Source: Massilia sp. YIM B02443
Lineage (GTDB): Bacteria; Pseudomonadota; Gammaproteobacteria; Burkholderiales; Burkholderiaceae_D
NCBI RefSeq assembly: GCF_030411955.1
Contig: NZ_JASNRA010000014.1
Span: 60,731 to 124,730, forward strand
DNA length: 64,000 nucleotides
Direction: 5' to 3'
The notes below the pieces were generated by a model. It was not told the DNA's origin, ran no database searches, and saw only the letters and a list, made by a program, of their open reading frames with translations. How positions within the stretch are numbered: the first letter of the stretch is position 1; each line of letters begins with the position of its first letter. The position numbers were made by a program, and so were the translations under genes. This document shows, in pieces, positions 1 to 8,938 of the stretch.

Positions 1-2
1 CC

Positions 3-41
3 GTGCTGGCGCGCTGGAGCCGGGCGCGCCGGCAGGGCTGA
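3..41 (+). CDS. Possible 3' end of a CDS that starts before the window
   Basis: An open frame runs in from the left edge and ends at a TGA at 39-41, giving a basic tail of about 12 residues. This would fit the end of a plus-strand gene upstream of the membrane protein at 156. The stretch is too short to identify and may be chance. Confidence 0.2.
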   Translation: MLARWSRARRQG

Positions 42-155
42 CGCGGCGCCAGGGCCGGGGTCGTGCCGGTGGCGCCGGCAATGCAGTGTGCATACGCCGT
101 GGACATTGCTTATCGGGCAAGGTTATCATCCGATATTGTTCACACCGTTGCCGCC

Positions 156-1115
156 ATGACACACACTGCGTTACCAGATTCCCGTTTGACCGTCCGCGCC
201 CGTCTCAACTGGACCATCCTGGTGCCGGCGTTCGCCCTGCTGGCCCTGGCGCTGATGTGGTGGCGCTGGGGCGGAACGGTCCAGGACTCGCAATACTATT
301 TCGACACCGCGCGCTACCTGCGCGGCGACATTCCGAAGTCCGAACTGGTGCCGCCGTTTCCTTACCGGATCCTGGTGCCGGCGCTGGCGTCGGCCATTCC
401 CGGCGACCTGCGCAACAACTTCGCCATGCTGAACTGGCTGCTGGTCGTGGCCGGCGCCTGCTGCATGTCGGCGGCCGTGCTGCGCGCCGGCCTGGGCCAG
501 CGGCGCGCCATCGCGGCCGGACTCTTGATGATCGTCTCGCTGCCTGCGGTCTGGTACGCGCCCTACCTGCTGGTCGATCCCGGATCGGTGTGCGCGCGCT
601 CGGTGTTCGTGCTGGCGGTGCTGACCGGACAGCCGTGGGTGGCCGCGCTGGCCGGCCTGATCGGCACCGCGGTGCGCGAAGAAAACATCCTGCTGCTGTT
701 CTGGCTGCTGGCGACACGGCGCGTCGCCTTGCTGCCCGGACTGGCCCTGCTGGCCGCCGCCGGCGGCTGGATCCTGCTGGTGCGCTGGTGGCTGATCCCC
801 GGACTGCTCAGCTATACCTGGGTGCCGAACTGGGGCAATATCGAACGCGCGCTACATGACGTGCGCTCGCATCTGTCGCTGATCGGCTCGTCCATCATCG
901 TGATTCCGCTGGCGCTGCTCGGCTGGCGCAAGGCGCCCGCGACGCTGCGTCCGCTGGTCGGCTTGCTGGTCCTGATGGCCCTGCCGCAGATGTACGCGGC
1001 GCTCAGCGTGCGGGTCGATGGCCGCCTGGTCTGGGGCCTGTATCCGTTCCTGGTGCCGTTCGCGGTCTGCGCCGGGCTGGCGCCGGCGCGGCCGTCAAAC
1101 GGCGTGCCGGACTAG
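156..1115 (+). CDS. Multispanning membrane protein, possibly GT-C glycosyltransferase-like
   Basis: A 319-residue integral membrane protein of unknown function. About eight hydrophobic segments follow a short basic N-terminus. The first loop carries a DSQYYFDTARYLRGD stretch and then PPFPYRILVP. An acidic residue just after the first membrane helix and a PF.YR motif are common in polytopic GT-C-like sugar transferases, so a lipid-linked sugar transferase is possible but unproven. I chose the ATG at 156; an upstream GTG at 63 would add 31 residues that do not look like a membrane protein start. The gene is convergent with the UbiA gene, and the two stop codons share the palindrome CTAG at 1112-1115. 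Confidence 0.6.
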   Translation: MTHTALPDSRLTVRARLNWTILVPAFALLALALMWWRWGGTVQDSQYYFDTARYLRGDIPKSELVPPFPYRILVPALASAIPGDLRNNFAMLNWLLVVAGACCMSAAVLRAGLGQRRAIAAGLLMIVSLPAVWYAPYLLVDPGSVCARSVFVLAVLTGQPWVAALAGLIGTAVREENILLLFWLLATRRVALLPGLALLAAAGGWILLVRWWLIPGLLSYTWVPNWGNIERALHDVRSHLSLIGSSIIVIPLALLGWRKAPATLRPLVGLLVLMALPQMYAALSVRVDGRLVWGLYPFLVPFAVCAGLAPARPSNGVPD

Positions 1116-2623
1116 CCCAGGCCGAACAGCGCCGGTTCGACGCTGCTGCCGGGCCACGGCGCAACCGAGGCCGCCACGGCCAGCGCCAGGCACAGCGCGC
1201 ATACCGCCAGGCTGACCCGGTCGCGGCTGACGTACAGCACCGGGTCTTCGTTGACCAGGCCGCGCCAGGACAGCGTCCACAGGCGTCCGAGCCAGAACAC
1301 CAGCAGCGGCACGATGCCGGCCAGCCAGGCCGGCGACTGGTAGCGGATCAGCGCATTCTGCGATTCGAAATACAGGATGAAGATCAGCACCGACAAGAAG
1401 GCGCTGTTGATGCCCATGATGCCGATTGGCTGCTTGTCGGCGGTGGTGTAGCCGCGCCCGGCGGACTTTTCCTTGCCCAGCAATTCCAGGTTGTGCAGCT
1501 CGCTGTGGCGCTTGAGCAGGGCCAGGCTGAGAAAGAAGAAGAACGAGAAGGCCAGCAGCCAGAACGACGGTTCGATCGCGGTGGCGGCGCAACCGGCCAG
1601 GATGCGCATGCTGTACAGGATCGCCAGCGCCACGATGTCCACCATCAGGATGCGCTTGAGCACCAGCGAATAACACGTGGTCGACACGAAGTAGGTGAAC
1701 ACCGCCAGCGCCAGCAGGGGGCCGGCCAACAGGCTCGACAGCAAAGCGGCGGCCACCAGTAGCGGCGCCGCGCCCAGCGCGACGGCGATCGGCAGGGTGC
1801 CGGCGGCGATCGGGCGGTGGCGCTTGCTGCGGTGCGCGCGGTCGTCGCCCGCGTCGAGCGTGTCGTTGAGCAGGTAGGCGCTCGAGGCGCACAGCGAAAA
1901 CGCCACGAAGGCCAGCGCCGACTGCCACGCCGCCGCCAGCGTGAGCTCGTTCCCGGCCAGCATCGGCACGAATACCAGCAGGTTCTTCAGCCATTGGCGC
2001 GGCCGCATCGCCTTGAGCAGGGCCATGCCCTGGCGCGGACGCGCGCCGCCCACCGGCGCGGTGACGCGGCCGTCGCCGATCGCCAGCGGTCGCGGCGACA
2101 CCGACAGCGCACTGCCGCAGTGGCGCCAGACGGCGCGATCGGCCTTGCCGGCGCCGACATAATCGAACCCGCGCTCTCCGTACAGCTCGACCAGCAGGCG
2201 CGCGCGCGCCTGCGCGCCGCGGGCGCCACCCTCGTGCGCATGGACCTGTCCGAACAGGCCCAGGTGCGCCGCCACGCCGTCGGCGACGCCGCGCCGTGCG
2301 CCGCTCATCAGGACCAGGGTGCGCCCCTGGGCGCGTTGCTCCGCCAAAAAGGCGAGCAAGGGGCGGTCGTAGGGCAGGGCGGCGGCCGGCGGCATCGCGC
2401 AATGCAGCAGCTTGCGCCGGAACGCGCCGCCGCCGGCCAGCAGCCAGGCCGGCAGGCGCCACAGCTGCAGGAAGCGGGTGCGCAGGAACAGCGCCAGCGC
2501 TTCCCATAGCAGGCTGGAGCGGATCAGCGCATCGTCCAGGTCGACGACCAGCGCGCGTTGCACGGCGGCGGCGTCGGCGGCGGCGACGGTGTCTGGCCTC
2601 AGGTCGGGGGCGGCATTCTTCAA
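1112..2623 (-). CDS. HAD-like domain fused to UbiA-family prenyltransferase
   Basis: 503 residues. Roughly the first 200 resemble a haloacid dehalogenase fold: motif I is VVDLDDALIRSS (Asp28, Asp30), motif II LVLMSGARRG, and a C-terminal YVGAGKADRAVW. The rest is a polytopic UbiA prenyltransferase with about eight membrane segments, beginning at RPRQWLKNLLVF and carrying the metal/diphosphate motif NDTLDAGDDR. Relatives include decaprenyl-phosphate phosphoribosyl and other polyprenyl transferases, so the likely product is a prenyl-linked envelope precursor. The start is TTG at 2623, with AGGAC six bases upstream; a GTG about 20 codons later is an alternative. The HAD motif I lacks the usual DGT, so phosphatase activity is uncertain. 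Confidence 0.8.
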   Translation of the reverse strand: MKNAAPDLRPDTVAAADAAAVQRALVVDLDDALIRSSLLWEALALFLRTRFLQLWRLPAWLLAGGGAFRRKLLHCAMPPAAALPYDRPLLAFLAEQRAQGRTLVLMSGARRGVADGVAAHLGLFGQVHAHEGGARGAQARARLLVELYGERGFDYVGAGKADRAVWRHCGSALSVSPRPLAIGDGRVTAPVGGARPRQGMALLKAMRPRQWLKNLLVFVPMLAGNELTLAAAWQSALAFVAFSLCASSAYLLNDTLDAGDDRAHRSKRHRPIAAGTLPIAVALGAAPLLVAAALLSSLLAGPLLALAVFTYFVSTTCYSLVLKRILMVDIVALAILYSMRILAGCAATAIEPSFWLLAFSFFFFLSLALLKRHSELHNLELLGKEKSAGRGYTTADKQPIGIMGINSAFLSVLIFILYFESQNALIRYQSPAWLAGIVPLLVFWLGRLWTLSWRGLVNEDPVLYVSRDRVSLAVCALCLALAVAASVAPWPGSSVEPALFGLG

Positions 2624-2794
2624 TTGCGGTCCTGCTGGTTGGTTTGTCTGGCCCCGCTCGATCCGGTTCGGCCCGGCGTGCGGCGGGTGGGTGGCGCTGG
2701 CGGGGTCGGCAGTCTAGCAGAGCAGGGTGGATCCAAAGTACGTGCTTTTCCACCGCAGGGTCCGGAACGGCGCCGGCGCATCCGCTTCGATGCG

Positions 2795-3838
2795 CTAGGC
2801 GGCGCGCTCGCGCCACGCCCCCGGATTCATCCCGCTCCACTCGCGAAACGCGTGCGTGAACGCGCTCTGCTCCTGGAATCCCAGCTTGAAGGCGATCTCG
2901 ACCAGGCCCAGTTCGCGCTGGCGCAGGTAGTCGCGCGCCAGGCTGAAGCGCACGGCGTCGAACTCGGCCTGGAAGCTCGACCCGGCTTCGGCCAGCTTGC
3001 GCTGCAGGGTGCGCGCCGACAGGCCCAGCTCGGTTGCCACCGGGGCCAGCCGGGTGTCGCCGTGCGGCAGGCGCCGCAGCAGGGCGGCGCGCAGCCGGGC
3101 CGCGATGCCGTCGTTGTCGCGGGCGCGCTGCTCCAGCTGGCGCTCGGCGTATTCCTGCAATACAGGGAACAGGCTGGTGTCGGCGTTCGGCACCGGCATC
3201 GCCAGCAGAGCGGCGTCGACCACGGCGCAGTTGGCGGCGGCGCCGAATTCGGGCAGCACGCCCAGCACGCGCCGGTACTCGGCCGGGTCGACGCCGGCGT
3301 CCGCATGCATGAAGCGCATCAGGTGCGCCTGCAGCGGCTGCCCGGCCATCCAGCTGCCGAACACGCGGATGCCGGCGAACACGCTCTCCACCAGGTGGCG
3401 GTTGGCGTCCGGATAGTGCGAAACCCACTCGTAGCGCGCCCGCTCGCCCTCCAGGGCCAGTTCGCTTTTGCCGAGGTCGTGCGCGAGCGATTCGTAGCGC
3501 TGGGTCAGCTGCATCGCGTGGCCGAAGCTGCTGCAGGCCAGCAGCACCATGCCGTAGGCGCTGTAGGTCGACGGCCGCACCTTCTCGCCCACGTGCAGGC
3601 CGAAGTGCGGATCCCGGGCCAGGCGCGCGCCGGCGCCGAGCAGGGCGATGTAGCGCTGCGCCGGAACGCTGTCGGGCAGGGTGGAGAGGGCGTCGGGCGC
3701 CAGGCCGGCCGCCACGCACAGGCGGCTGGCGGACACGCCCTGTTCGCGCGCCGTGTCGAGCAGCGGCTGCAGGTAGGCGCCGGTGACGCGGCGGCTATCG
3801 AGAAGAGGATCTGGCGTGTTGGAGCAAGGAGGTGGCAT
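2795..3838 (-). CDS. AraC-family transcriptional regulator
   Basis: 347 residues. The N-terminal two thirds (about 15-210) fit the arabinose-binding-like domain of the OruR/ArgR subgroup, with a GLHVGEKVRPSTYSAYG stretch. The C-terminal 90 residues form the double helix-turn-helix, with LGLSARTLQRKLAEAG as the first recognition unit and IAFKLGFQEQSAFTHAFREW as the second. It starts at an ATG and lies divergent from the FAD oxidase/glpD pair, with about 90 bp between starts, so it probably controls that pair. The effector cannot be predicted. The upstream ribosome site is weak. Confidence 0.88.
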   Translation of the reverse strand: MPPPCSNTPDPLLDSRRVTGAYLQPLLDTAREQGVSASRLCVAAGLAPDALSTLPDSVPAQRYIALLGAGARLARDPHFGLHVGEKVRPSTYSAYGMVLLACSSFGHAMQLTQRYESLAHDLGKSELALEGERARYEWVSHYPDANRHLVESVFAGIRVFGSWMAGQPLQAHLMRFMHADAGVDPAEYRRVLGVLPEFGAAANCAVVDAALLAMPVPNADTSLFPVLQEYAERQLEQRARDNDGIAARLRAALLRRLPHGDTRLAPVATELGLSARTLQRKLAEAGSSFQAEFDAVRFSLARDYLRQRELGLVEIAFKLGFQEQSAFTHAFREWSGMNPGAWRERAA

Positions 3839-3926
3839 GAAAGCGCAATACGGACGGGAAGAGGCTGCTTAATCTGGCATAAAGGGCAACTTCTAGTATA
3901 ACGGCAAAAGAGACGGACAGGGACGG

Positions 3927-5546
3927 ATGCGACGCTGGAACGGTTGGGGGGACGACTCGGTCGAGGTGGAACTGGCGGCCAGTGCGCGCGCCTTGCTGGA
4001 AGCACGTGTCGGCCCTGGCCCTGGCCCCGGCACGGCGCCGCAGGACGCCACCTTCGACCGGGCCTGCACCCAGGTGCCGCCCGGGCGCCTGGCGCCGCAC
4101 CCGCTGGTCGACACCAGCCCCACGGTGCGCGCGCGCCACGCGCTGGGCCAGAGCCTGCCCGACTGGCTGCGCCTGCGCCACGGCCAGCTCGGCAACGTGC
4201 CGGACGGCGTGGCCTTTCCCGAGTCGTCGAGCCAGGTGCGCGAACTGCTGGCCTTTGCCGCGCGCCAGGACGCGATGGTGATTCCCTGGGGCGGCGGCAC
4301 CAGCGTGGCCGGCCACCTGGGCGTGCCGGACGGCGCCCGCTTCGCCCTGCGCCCGGTCTTGGCGATCGACATGTGCCGCATGCGGGCCCTGGTCTCGCTC
4401 GACCGCGAGGCGCTGCTGGCCTGCTTCGGCGCCGGCATCACCGGGCCCGACCTCGAAACCCAGCTGCGCGCGCATGGCTACACGCTCGGCCATTATCCGG
4501 ACTCGTTCGAATACTCGACCCTGGGCGGCTGGATCGCCACCCGCTCGGTGGGCCAGCAGTCGCTGCGCTACGGCCGCATCGAGGGCCTGTTTGCCGGCGG
4601 CCGGGTCGAGACCCCGGCCGGCACCCTCGACATTCCCTCGTTCCCGGCTTCCAGCGCCGGCCCCGACCTGCGCGAGATGGTGCTCGGCTCGGAAGGGCGG
4701 CTCGGCATCGTCACCCACGCCAGCATGCGCATCAGCCGCCTGCCCGAGCACGAAGCCTTCCACGCCATCTTCTTTCCCGACTGGCAGCACGCGCTGCAGG
4801 CGGTGCGGGTGCTGGCGCAGGCGCGCCTGGGATTGTCGCTGCTGCGGCTGTCGAACCCGCCTGAAACCGCGACCACGCTGGCGCTGGCCGGGCATGCGCA
4901 CGGCGCCGGGCTGCTCGAACGTTACCTGGTGTGGCGCGGCTGCGGCCCGGGACGGTGCATGCTGCTGGTCGGCGCCAGCGGCTGCAAGGCGCAGGTGGCG
5001 CAGTCGCTGCAGGCGGCGCGCGCCAGCGCCCAGCGCCACCGCGGGGTACACGCCGGCGCCGCGCTGGGCGAGCACTGGCGCCGCAACCGCTTCCGCGGCA
5101 TGTACCTGCGTAATGCCGCCTGGGAACTCGGCTATGCCATGGACACGGTCGAGACGGCGCTCGACTGGCCGCACGTGACGCGCGCGGTGGACGCGATCGA
5201 ACGCGCCGCCGCCGCCGCGCTCGCGCCGTTCGGCGAGCGCGTGCTGGCCTGCACCCACCTGGCGCACCCGTATCCGCAGGGCGCCGGCGTGCACACCACG
5301 CTGGTCTACCGCCTCACCGGCGACTACGAGCTCGACCTGCTGCGCTGGCGCCAGCTCAAGGAGCGGGTGGCGGGCGCGGTGGTCGCCAGCGGCGGCACCA
5401 TCAGCCACCAGCACGGGGTCGGCGCCGACGCGGCGCCGTGGCTGGCGGCAGAGAAGGGCGAGCTGGGGGTGGGGGCGATGGGCGCACTGTTGCGGCACTT
5501 CGACCCCGACTTGCGCATGAATCCGGGTAAGCTGTTGGCATCATGA
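3927..5546 (+). CDS. FAD-binding oxidase, alkyl-DHAP synthase-like
   Basis: 539 residues. The N-terminal FAD_binding_4 (PCMH) domain shows VIPWGGGTSVAGHLG, then HYPDSFEYSTLGGW and VLGSEGRLGIVT, which are hallmarks of alkyldihydroxyacetonephosphate synthases. The C-terminal FAD oxidase domain ends with GGTISHQHGVG and LRMNPGKLL, also ADHAPS-like. Known ADHAPS exchanges the acyl group of acyl-DHAP for a fatty alcohol, making ether lipids; whether this bacterial version does so is inference. It overlaps glpD by ATGA, so the two are co-translated and the substrate may be a glycerol- or DHAP-phosphate derivative. Start ATG with AGGGA upstream. Confidence 0.82.
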   Translation: MRRWNGWGDDSVEVELAASARALLEARVGPGPGPGTAPQDATFDRACTQVPPGRLAPHPLVDTSPTVRARHALGQSLPDWLRLRHGQLGNVPDGVAFPESSSQVRELLAFAARQDAMVIPWGGGTSVAGHLGVPDGARFALRPVLAIDMCRMRALVSLDREALLACFGAGITGPDLETQLRAHGYTLGHYPDSFEYSTLGGWIATRSVGQQSLRYGRIEGLFAGGRVETPAGTLDIPSFPASSAGPDLREMVLGSEGRLGIVTHASMRISRLPEHEAFHAIFFPDWQHALQAVRVLAQARLGLSLLRLSNPPETATTLALAGHAHGAGLLERYLVWRGCGPGRCMLLVGASGCKAQVAQSLQAARASAQRHRGVHAGAALGEHWRRNRFRGMYLRNAAWELGYAMDTVETALDWPHVTRAVDAIERAAAAALAPFGERVLACTHLAHPYPQGAGVHTTLVYRLTGDYELDLLRWRQLKERVAGAVVASGGTISHQHGVGADAAPWLAAEKGELGVGAMGALLRHFDPDLRMNPGKLLAS

Positions 5547-7204
5547 CGACTTTTCCACCCGGCCGTGACTGGGATATCCTCATCATCGGCGGCGGCATCA
5601 CCGGCGCCGGCATCCTGCTGGAAGCGGCGCGGCGCGGCCTGAAGGCATTATTGGTCGAGCAGCGCGACTTTGCCTGGGGCACGTCGAGCCGCTCCTCGAA
5701 GCTGGTGCACGGCGGCCTGCGCTACCTCACCGAAGGCGGCCTGCGCCTGGCGCGCGACGCGGTGCGCGAGCGCGAGGCGCTGCTGCGCGCCGCGCCGGGC
5801 CTGGTCGAGCCGCAGGGCTTTGCCATCGCGGCGCTGGCCGGCGATCCCGTTTCGCCAGGCGACGGCGAAGGAGACGGCGAGGTCGCGCGCCCGGCCTACA
5901 TGACGATGCTGCGCATGGTCGACCTGTTGACCGGCCGCCGCGAACACCGGTGGGACCGCGGCGCCGAGCGTCCCGGCGCCTCGCGCATGGCGGCCCTCGG
6001 CGGGGCCAGCGAGAGCGGCGGCGGGGCCGGCGCCGGCGCCCGCATCCCGGGCGGCATCCGCTACACCGACGCCAAGACCGACGACGCGCGCCTGGTGCTG
6101 CGCGTGCTGGACGAAGCGCGCCAGCACGGCGCCACGGCGCTCAACTACGTCACGGTGCAGGCGCTGGTGCGCGACGGCGGCAAGGTGCACGGCGCCATGC
6201 TGCGCGACGAACGCAGCGGCGCCGAGCACGCCGTGCGGGCGCGGGTGGTGGTCAACGCCACCGGCGCCTGGTCCGACCTGCTCGATCGCGACGGCCCGGC
6301 GCGCAGCGCGCGCCTGCGCCCGCTGCGCGGCACCCACCTGGTGCTGCCGGGCCGGCGCCTGGCGCTGACCCAGGCCCTGAGCATGCTGCATCCGCTCGAT
6401 GGCCGGCCGGTGTTCGTGTTCCCGTGGGAGGGCGTGACCCTGGTCGGCACCACCGACGTCGACCACGACGAGGCGCTGGCGCGCGAAGGGCGCATCACGC
6501 GCGCCGAATTCGATTACCTGATGGCGGCGCTGCGGGCGCAGTTCCCGCAACAGGGGCTGCTCGAATCGGACGTGGTGGCGACCTTCGCCAGCGTGCGCCC
6601 GGTGGCCGAGGGCGGCGCGGCGCCGTCGTCCGAGCGGCGCGAGCACCTGCTGTGGTCCGAGCCCGGCATGATCTCGGTCGCCGGCGGCAAGCTGACCACC
6701 TTCCGCTCGATCGCGCTCGACGTGCTGCGCCACCTGGCGCCGCAACTGCCCGGCTGGCAGCTGCGCTCGGACCGCGCGCCGGTGTTCGCGCGGGTGGCGG
6801 TGCCGGCGCGCCACGACCTGCCGGCGGGCGTGCTGCGGCGCCTGGCCGGACGCCACGGCGCCCACGTCAAGCCGCTGCTCAAGGCGGCCCAGGCGGGCGA
6901 ACTGGACGTGATCCCCGGCACCCAGACCCTGTGGGCCGAACTGCGCTGGGCCGCGCGCGCCGAGCAGGTGCACCGGCTGGACGACCTGATGCTGCGCCGC
7001 ACGCGGCTCGGGCTGCAGCTGGCCGGGGGCGGGGTGGAGGTGCTGCCGCGCATCCGCGCCATCTGCCAGCCGGAGCTGGGGTGGAGCGACGAGCACTGGG
7101 AGCGCGAGGTGGCGGCGTATCTGAAGGCGTGGCGGCCGCAGTATGGGGTGCCGGTGGCGAGCCAGGGGGCGGGTGCGGCAGTAGGTGCTCGGCTACGGCA
7201 GTAA
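5543..7204 (+). CDS. glpD: FAD-dependent glycerol-3-phosphate dehydrogenase
   Basis: 553 residues. The N-terminal dinucleotide-binding site is IIGGGITGAGILLEAARRG, followed by the family signature KLVHGGLRYL and a C-terminal DAO_C domain. The enzyme oxidises glycerol 3-phosphate to dihydroxyacetone phosphate and passes electrons to quinone at the membrane. The start ATG overlaps the preceding oxidase stop codon. No glpF or glpK lies nearby, so the gene may serve a lipid-related role with its partner rather than glycerol uptake. Compared with typical GlpD there is a Gly/Ala-rich stretch around residues 150-175 (ASESGGGAGAGARIPGG). Confidence 0.88.
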   Translation: MTTFPPGRDWDILIIGGGITGAGILLEAARRGLKALLVEQRDFAWGTSSRSSKLVHGGLRYLTEGGLRLARDAVREREALLRAAPGLVEPQGFAIAALAGDPVSPGDGEGDGEVARPAYMTMLRMVDLLTGRREHRWDRGAERPGASRMAALGGASESGGGAGAGARIPGGIRYTDAKTDDARLVLRVLDEARQHGATALNYVTVQALVRDGGKVHGAMLRDERSGAEHAVRARVVVNATGAWSDLLDRDGPARSARLRPLRGTHLVLPGRRLALTQALSMLHPLDGRPVFVFPWEGVTLVGTTDVDHDEALAREGRITRAEFDYLMAALRAQFPQQGLLESDVVATFASVRPVAEGGAAPSSERREHLLWSEPGMISVAGGKLTTFRSIALDVLRHLAPQLPGWQLRSDRAPVFARVAVPARHDLPAGVLRRLAGRHGAHVKPLLKAAQAGELDVIPGTQTLWAELRWAARAEQVHRLDDLMLRRTRLGLQLAGGGVEVLPRIRAICQPELGWSDEHWEREVAAYLKAWRPQYGVPVASQGAGAAVGARLRQ

Positions 7205-7228
7205 CGCGTCAGTCCGCTGTCTTTAGCA

Positions 7229-7333
7229 CGTCATCCCCGCGAAGGCGGGGACCCAAGTTTGCCCGCGTCGCCATGAGCGCGTGCTCGAGTAGCGGCGCAA
7301 CGAACTTGGGCCCCCGCCTTCGCGGGGGTGACG
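7229..7333. repeat. REP-like long inverted repeat
   Basis: Two 31-base arms (7229-7259 and 7303-7333) are near-perfect inverted copies differing at two positions; each arm carries the small palindrome CCCCGCGAAGGCGGGG. They flank a 43-bp spacer. The element sits between the stops of convergent glpD and the cyclase gene. This is the look of the dispersed CGTCATCCCCGCGAAGG-type repeat common in many proteobacterial genomes. It could also fold as a bidirectional terminator. Confidence 0.75.
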
Positions 7334-7388
7334 GTTTAGAGGAAACGGGACTACGTGATGCAATCGTGGTCTTCTAGAGCAGGGGGAA

Positions 7389-8747
7389 TCAGTGCGGCTG
7401 CACCCCACGCCCCCCATCCCACGGCGTTCCCGCCTGCACCGTCACCACCCGGTTCCTGCCGCGCGCCTTGGCCTCGTACATGGCCCGGTCGGCCGCCACG
7501 AAGAACGAGCGCACGTCGTCGAACAGCGTCGGCACGATGCTGGCCACTCCGACGCTGACCGTGACCACGCCGCTGGTTGCCGCGCGCGGGTTCGGAATCG
7601 CCAGCCGCTCGACGTGCGCGCGCGCCGCTTCGCCCAGGCGCGCGGCGGCGTCTTCGGCGGTGTCGGCCAGCAGGATCACGAATTCCTCGCCGCCGTAGCG
7701 CGCCGCCAGGTCGGTCGGGCGCATCGCGTGCGACTGCAGCGCTTCGGCGATCGCCTGCAAACAGGCGTCGCCGGCGGCGTGGCCCAGGCTGTCGTTGTAG
7801 CCCTTGAAGTGGTCGACGTCGCACACGATCAGCGACAGCGGCTGGCCGCTCCTGATCGCGCGCGCCCATTCCTTGTCCATGAAGGCGTCGAAGTGGCGCC
7901 GGTTGGCGATGCGCGTGAGCGGGTCGACCAGCGCGGCGCGCTGCAGCGCCGTTTCGGACTGCTTGTGGTGGGTGATGTCGTGCAGCAGGGCCACGAACAG
8001 CGCCTCGCCGCCGGCCATCGGCGACAGGCTCAGGTCCATCGCGTGCACGCTGCCGTCGCCCTGCGGCAGCAGCACTTCGCGCGTGCCGCGGCAGCGCTTG
8101 GCCGCGTCCAGGTCGTCGGGATTGGCGAAATAGGCGGCGTAGTCCTGGCTCGCGGGCGCCGCCAGCAGCTCGGCCAGCGGCCGGCCGGCGAGCCCGGTGG
8201 CGGGGCCGTCGAGGAAGCGTTCGCAGGCCGGGTTGGCATAGGCCACGCGGCCGTCGCCGCCGACCAGCATCAGGCCCTCGTCCATGCCGTCTACGATCGA
8301 CTGCAGGCGCTCGGCCTGCTGCTTCTGGCTTTCGGCGCTGCTGCGCTGGCGCAGCTGGGCGCGCACCCGCACGCACACTTCGGCCAGACGCACCGGCTTG
8401 GCTATGTAGTCGGCGGCGCCGGTGTCGAAGCCGGCCACGATGTCGTCGGTCTCGCCGCAGCTGCTGACGAAAATCACCGGGATATGGGCGGTGTCGGGCT
8501 GGCGCTTGAGGCGCCGGCAGATCTCCAGGCCGTCGAGGTCGGGCAGGATCACGTCGAGCAGGATCAGGTCGGGCTGGACCCGGGTGGCGATGTCGAGCGC
8601 GCGCTTGCCCGAGGTGGCGACGAAGGTCTGGTAACCCTGCTCGCGCATGATGTCCTGCAACAGCCCGAGGCTGTCGGGAGCATCGTCGACGATCAGGATC
8701 GCGGATTGGCGCGAGGGCGCGGCAAGCGCCAGGGCTGGGTGCATCAT
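7389..8747 (-). CDS. Response regulator-PAS-diguanylate cyclase
   Basis: 452 residues, soluble. Residues about 15-130 are a receiver domain with the acidic pair DD and phospho-acceptor Asp65 (LILLDVILPDLDG), and the conserved Lys in AKP. A linker with a PAS-like sensor follows (about 145-265). The GGDEF domain (about 285-440) has the active-site loop RYGGEEF and an upstream RPTD inhibitory site, so it should make cyclic di-GMP with product feedback. Its partner kinase is not adjacent. ATG start at 8747, with a second Met directly after. Confidence 0.9.
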   Translation of the reverse strand: MMHPALALAAPSRQSAILIVDDAPDSLGLLQDIMREQGYQTFVATSGKRALDIATRVQPDLILLDVILPDLDGLEICRRLKRQPDTAHIPVIFVSSCGETDDIVAGFDTGAADYIAKPVRLAEVCVRVRAQLRQRSSAESQKQQAERLQSIVDGMDEGLMLVGGDGRVAYANPACERFLDGPATGLAGRPLAELLAAPASQDYAAYFANPDDLDAAKRCRGTREVLLPQGDGSVHAMDLSLSPMAGGEALFVALLHDITHHKQSETALQRAALVDPLTRIANRRHFDAFMDKEWARAIRSGQPLSLIVCDVDHFKGYNDSLGHAAGDACLQAIAEALQSHAMRPTDLAARYGGEEFVILLADTAEDAAARLGEAARAHVERLAIPNPRAATSGVVTVSVGVASIVPTLFDDVRSFFVAADRAMYEAKARGRNRVVTVQAGTPWDGGRGVQPH

Positions 8748-8875
8748 CGGTTGCGGGCAAACCTCATCAGTGACAGGAAATCATAACGCCATTAGGAGCG
8801 CCCGTGACAAATGTTATTGCCGAAAATCCACTACCTGATGCAATTGTTGCACTATCGCAACTGCACGAAACGATT

Positions 8876-8910
8876 GCGGCGCGGAAGAACCGTGAGGTTC
8901 GCCGCGCCGC
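8876..8910 (-). terminator. GC-rich hairpin downstream of the aminotransferase
   Basis: GCGGCGCGG and its complement flank a second short pairing (GAACC/GGTTC) and a GTGA loop, 28 bases past the aminotransferase stop on the minus strand. The following T-run is weak, so this could be a terminator or only a 3' stabilising hairpin. The rest of 8748-8938 shows nothing else. Confidence 0.5.
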
Positions 8911-8938
8911 AAAGGGTGTTACTAAGATCGAATCAGGA

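Noticed and set aside
1095..3719. An 874-codon minus-strand frame spanning the UbiA and AraC genes
   Set aside because: It is an Arg/Ala/Pro-rich frame in a different phase from both known genes, so it is a shadow.
7229..7333. Possible insertion sequence ends
   Set aside because: Only 43 bp lie between the arms, which cannot encode a transposase.
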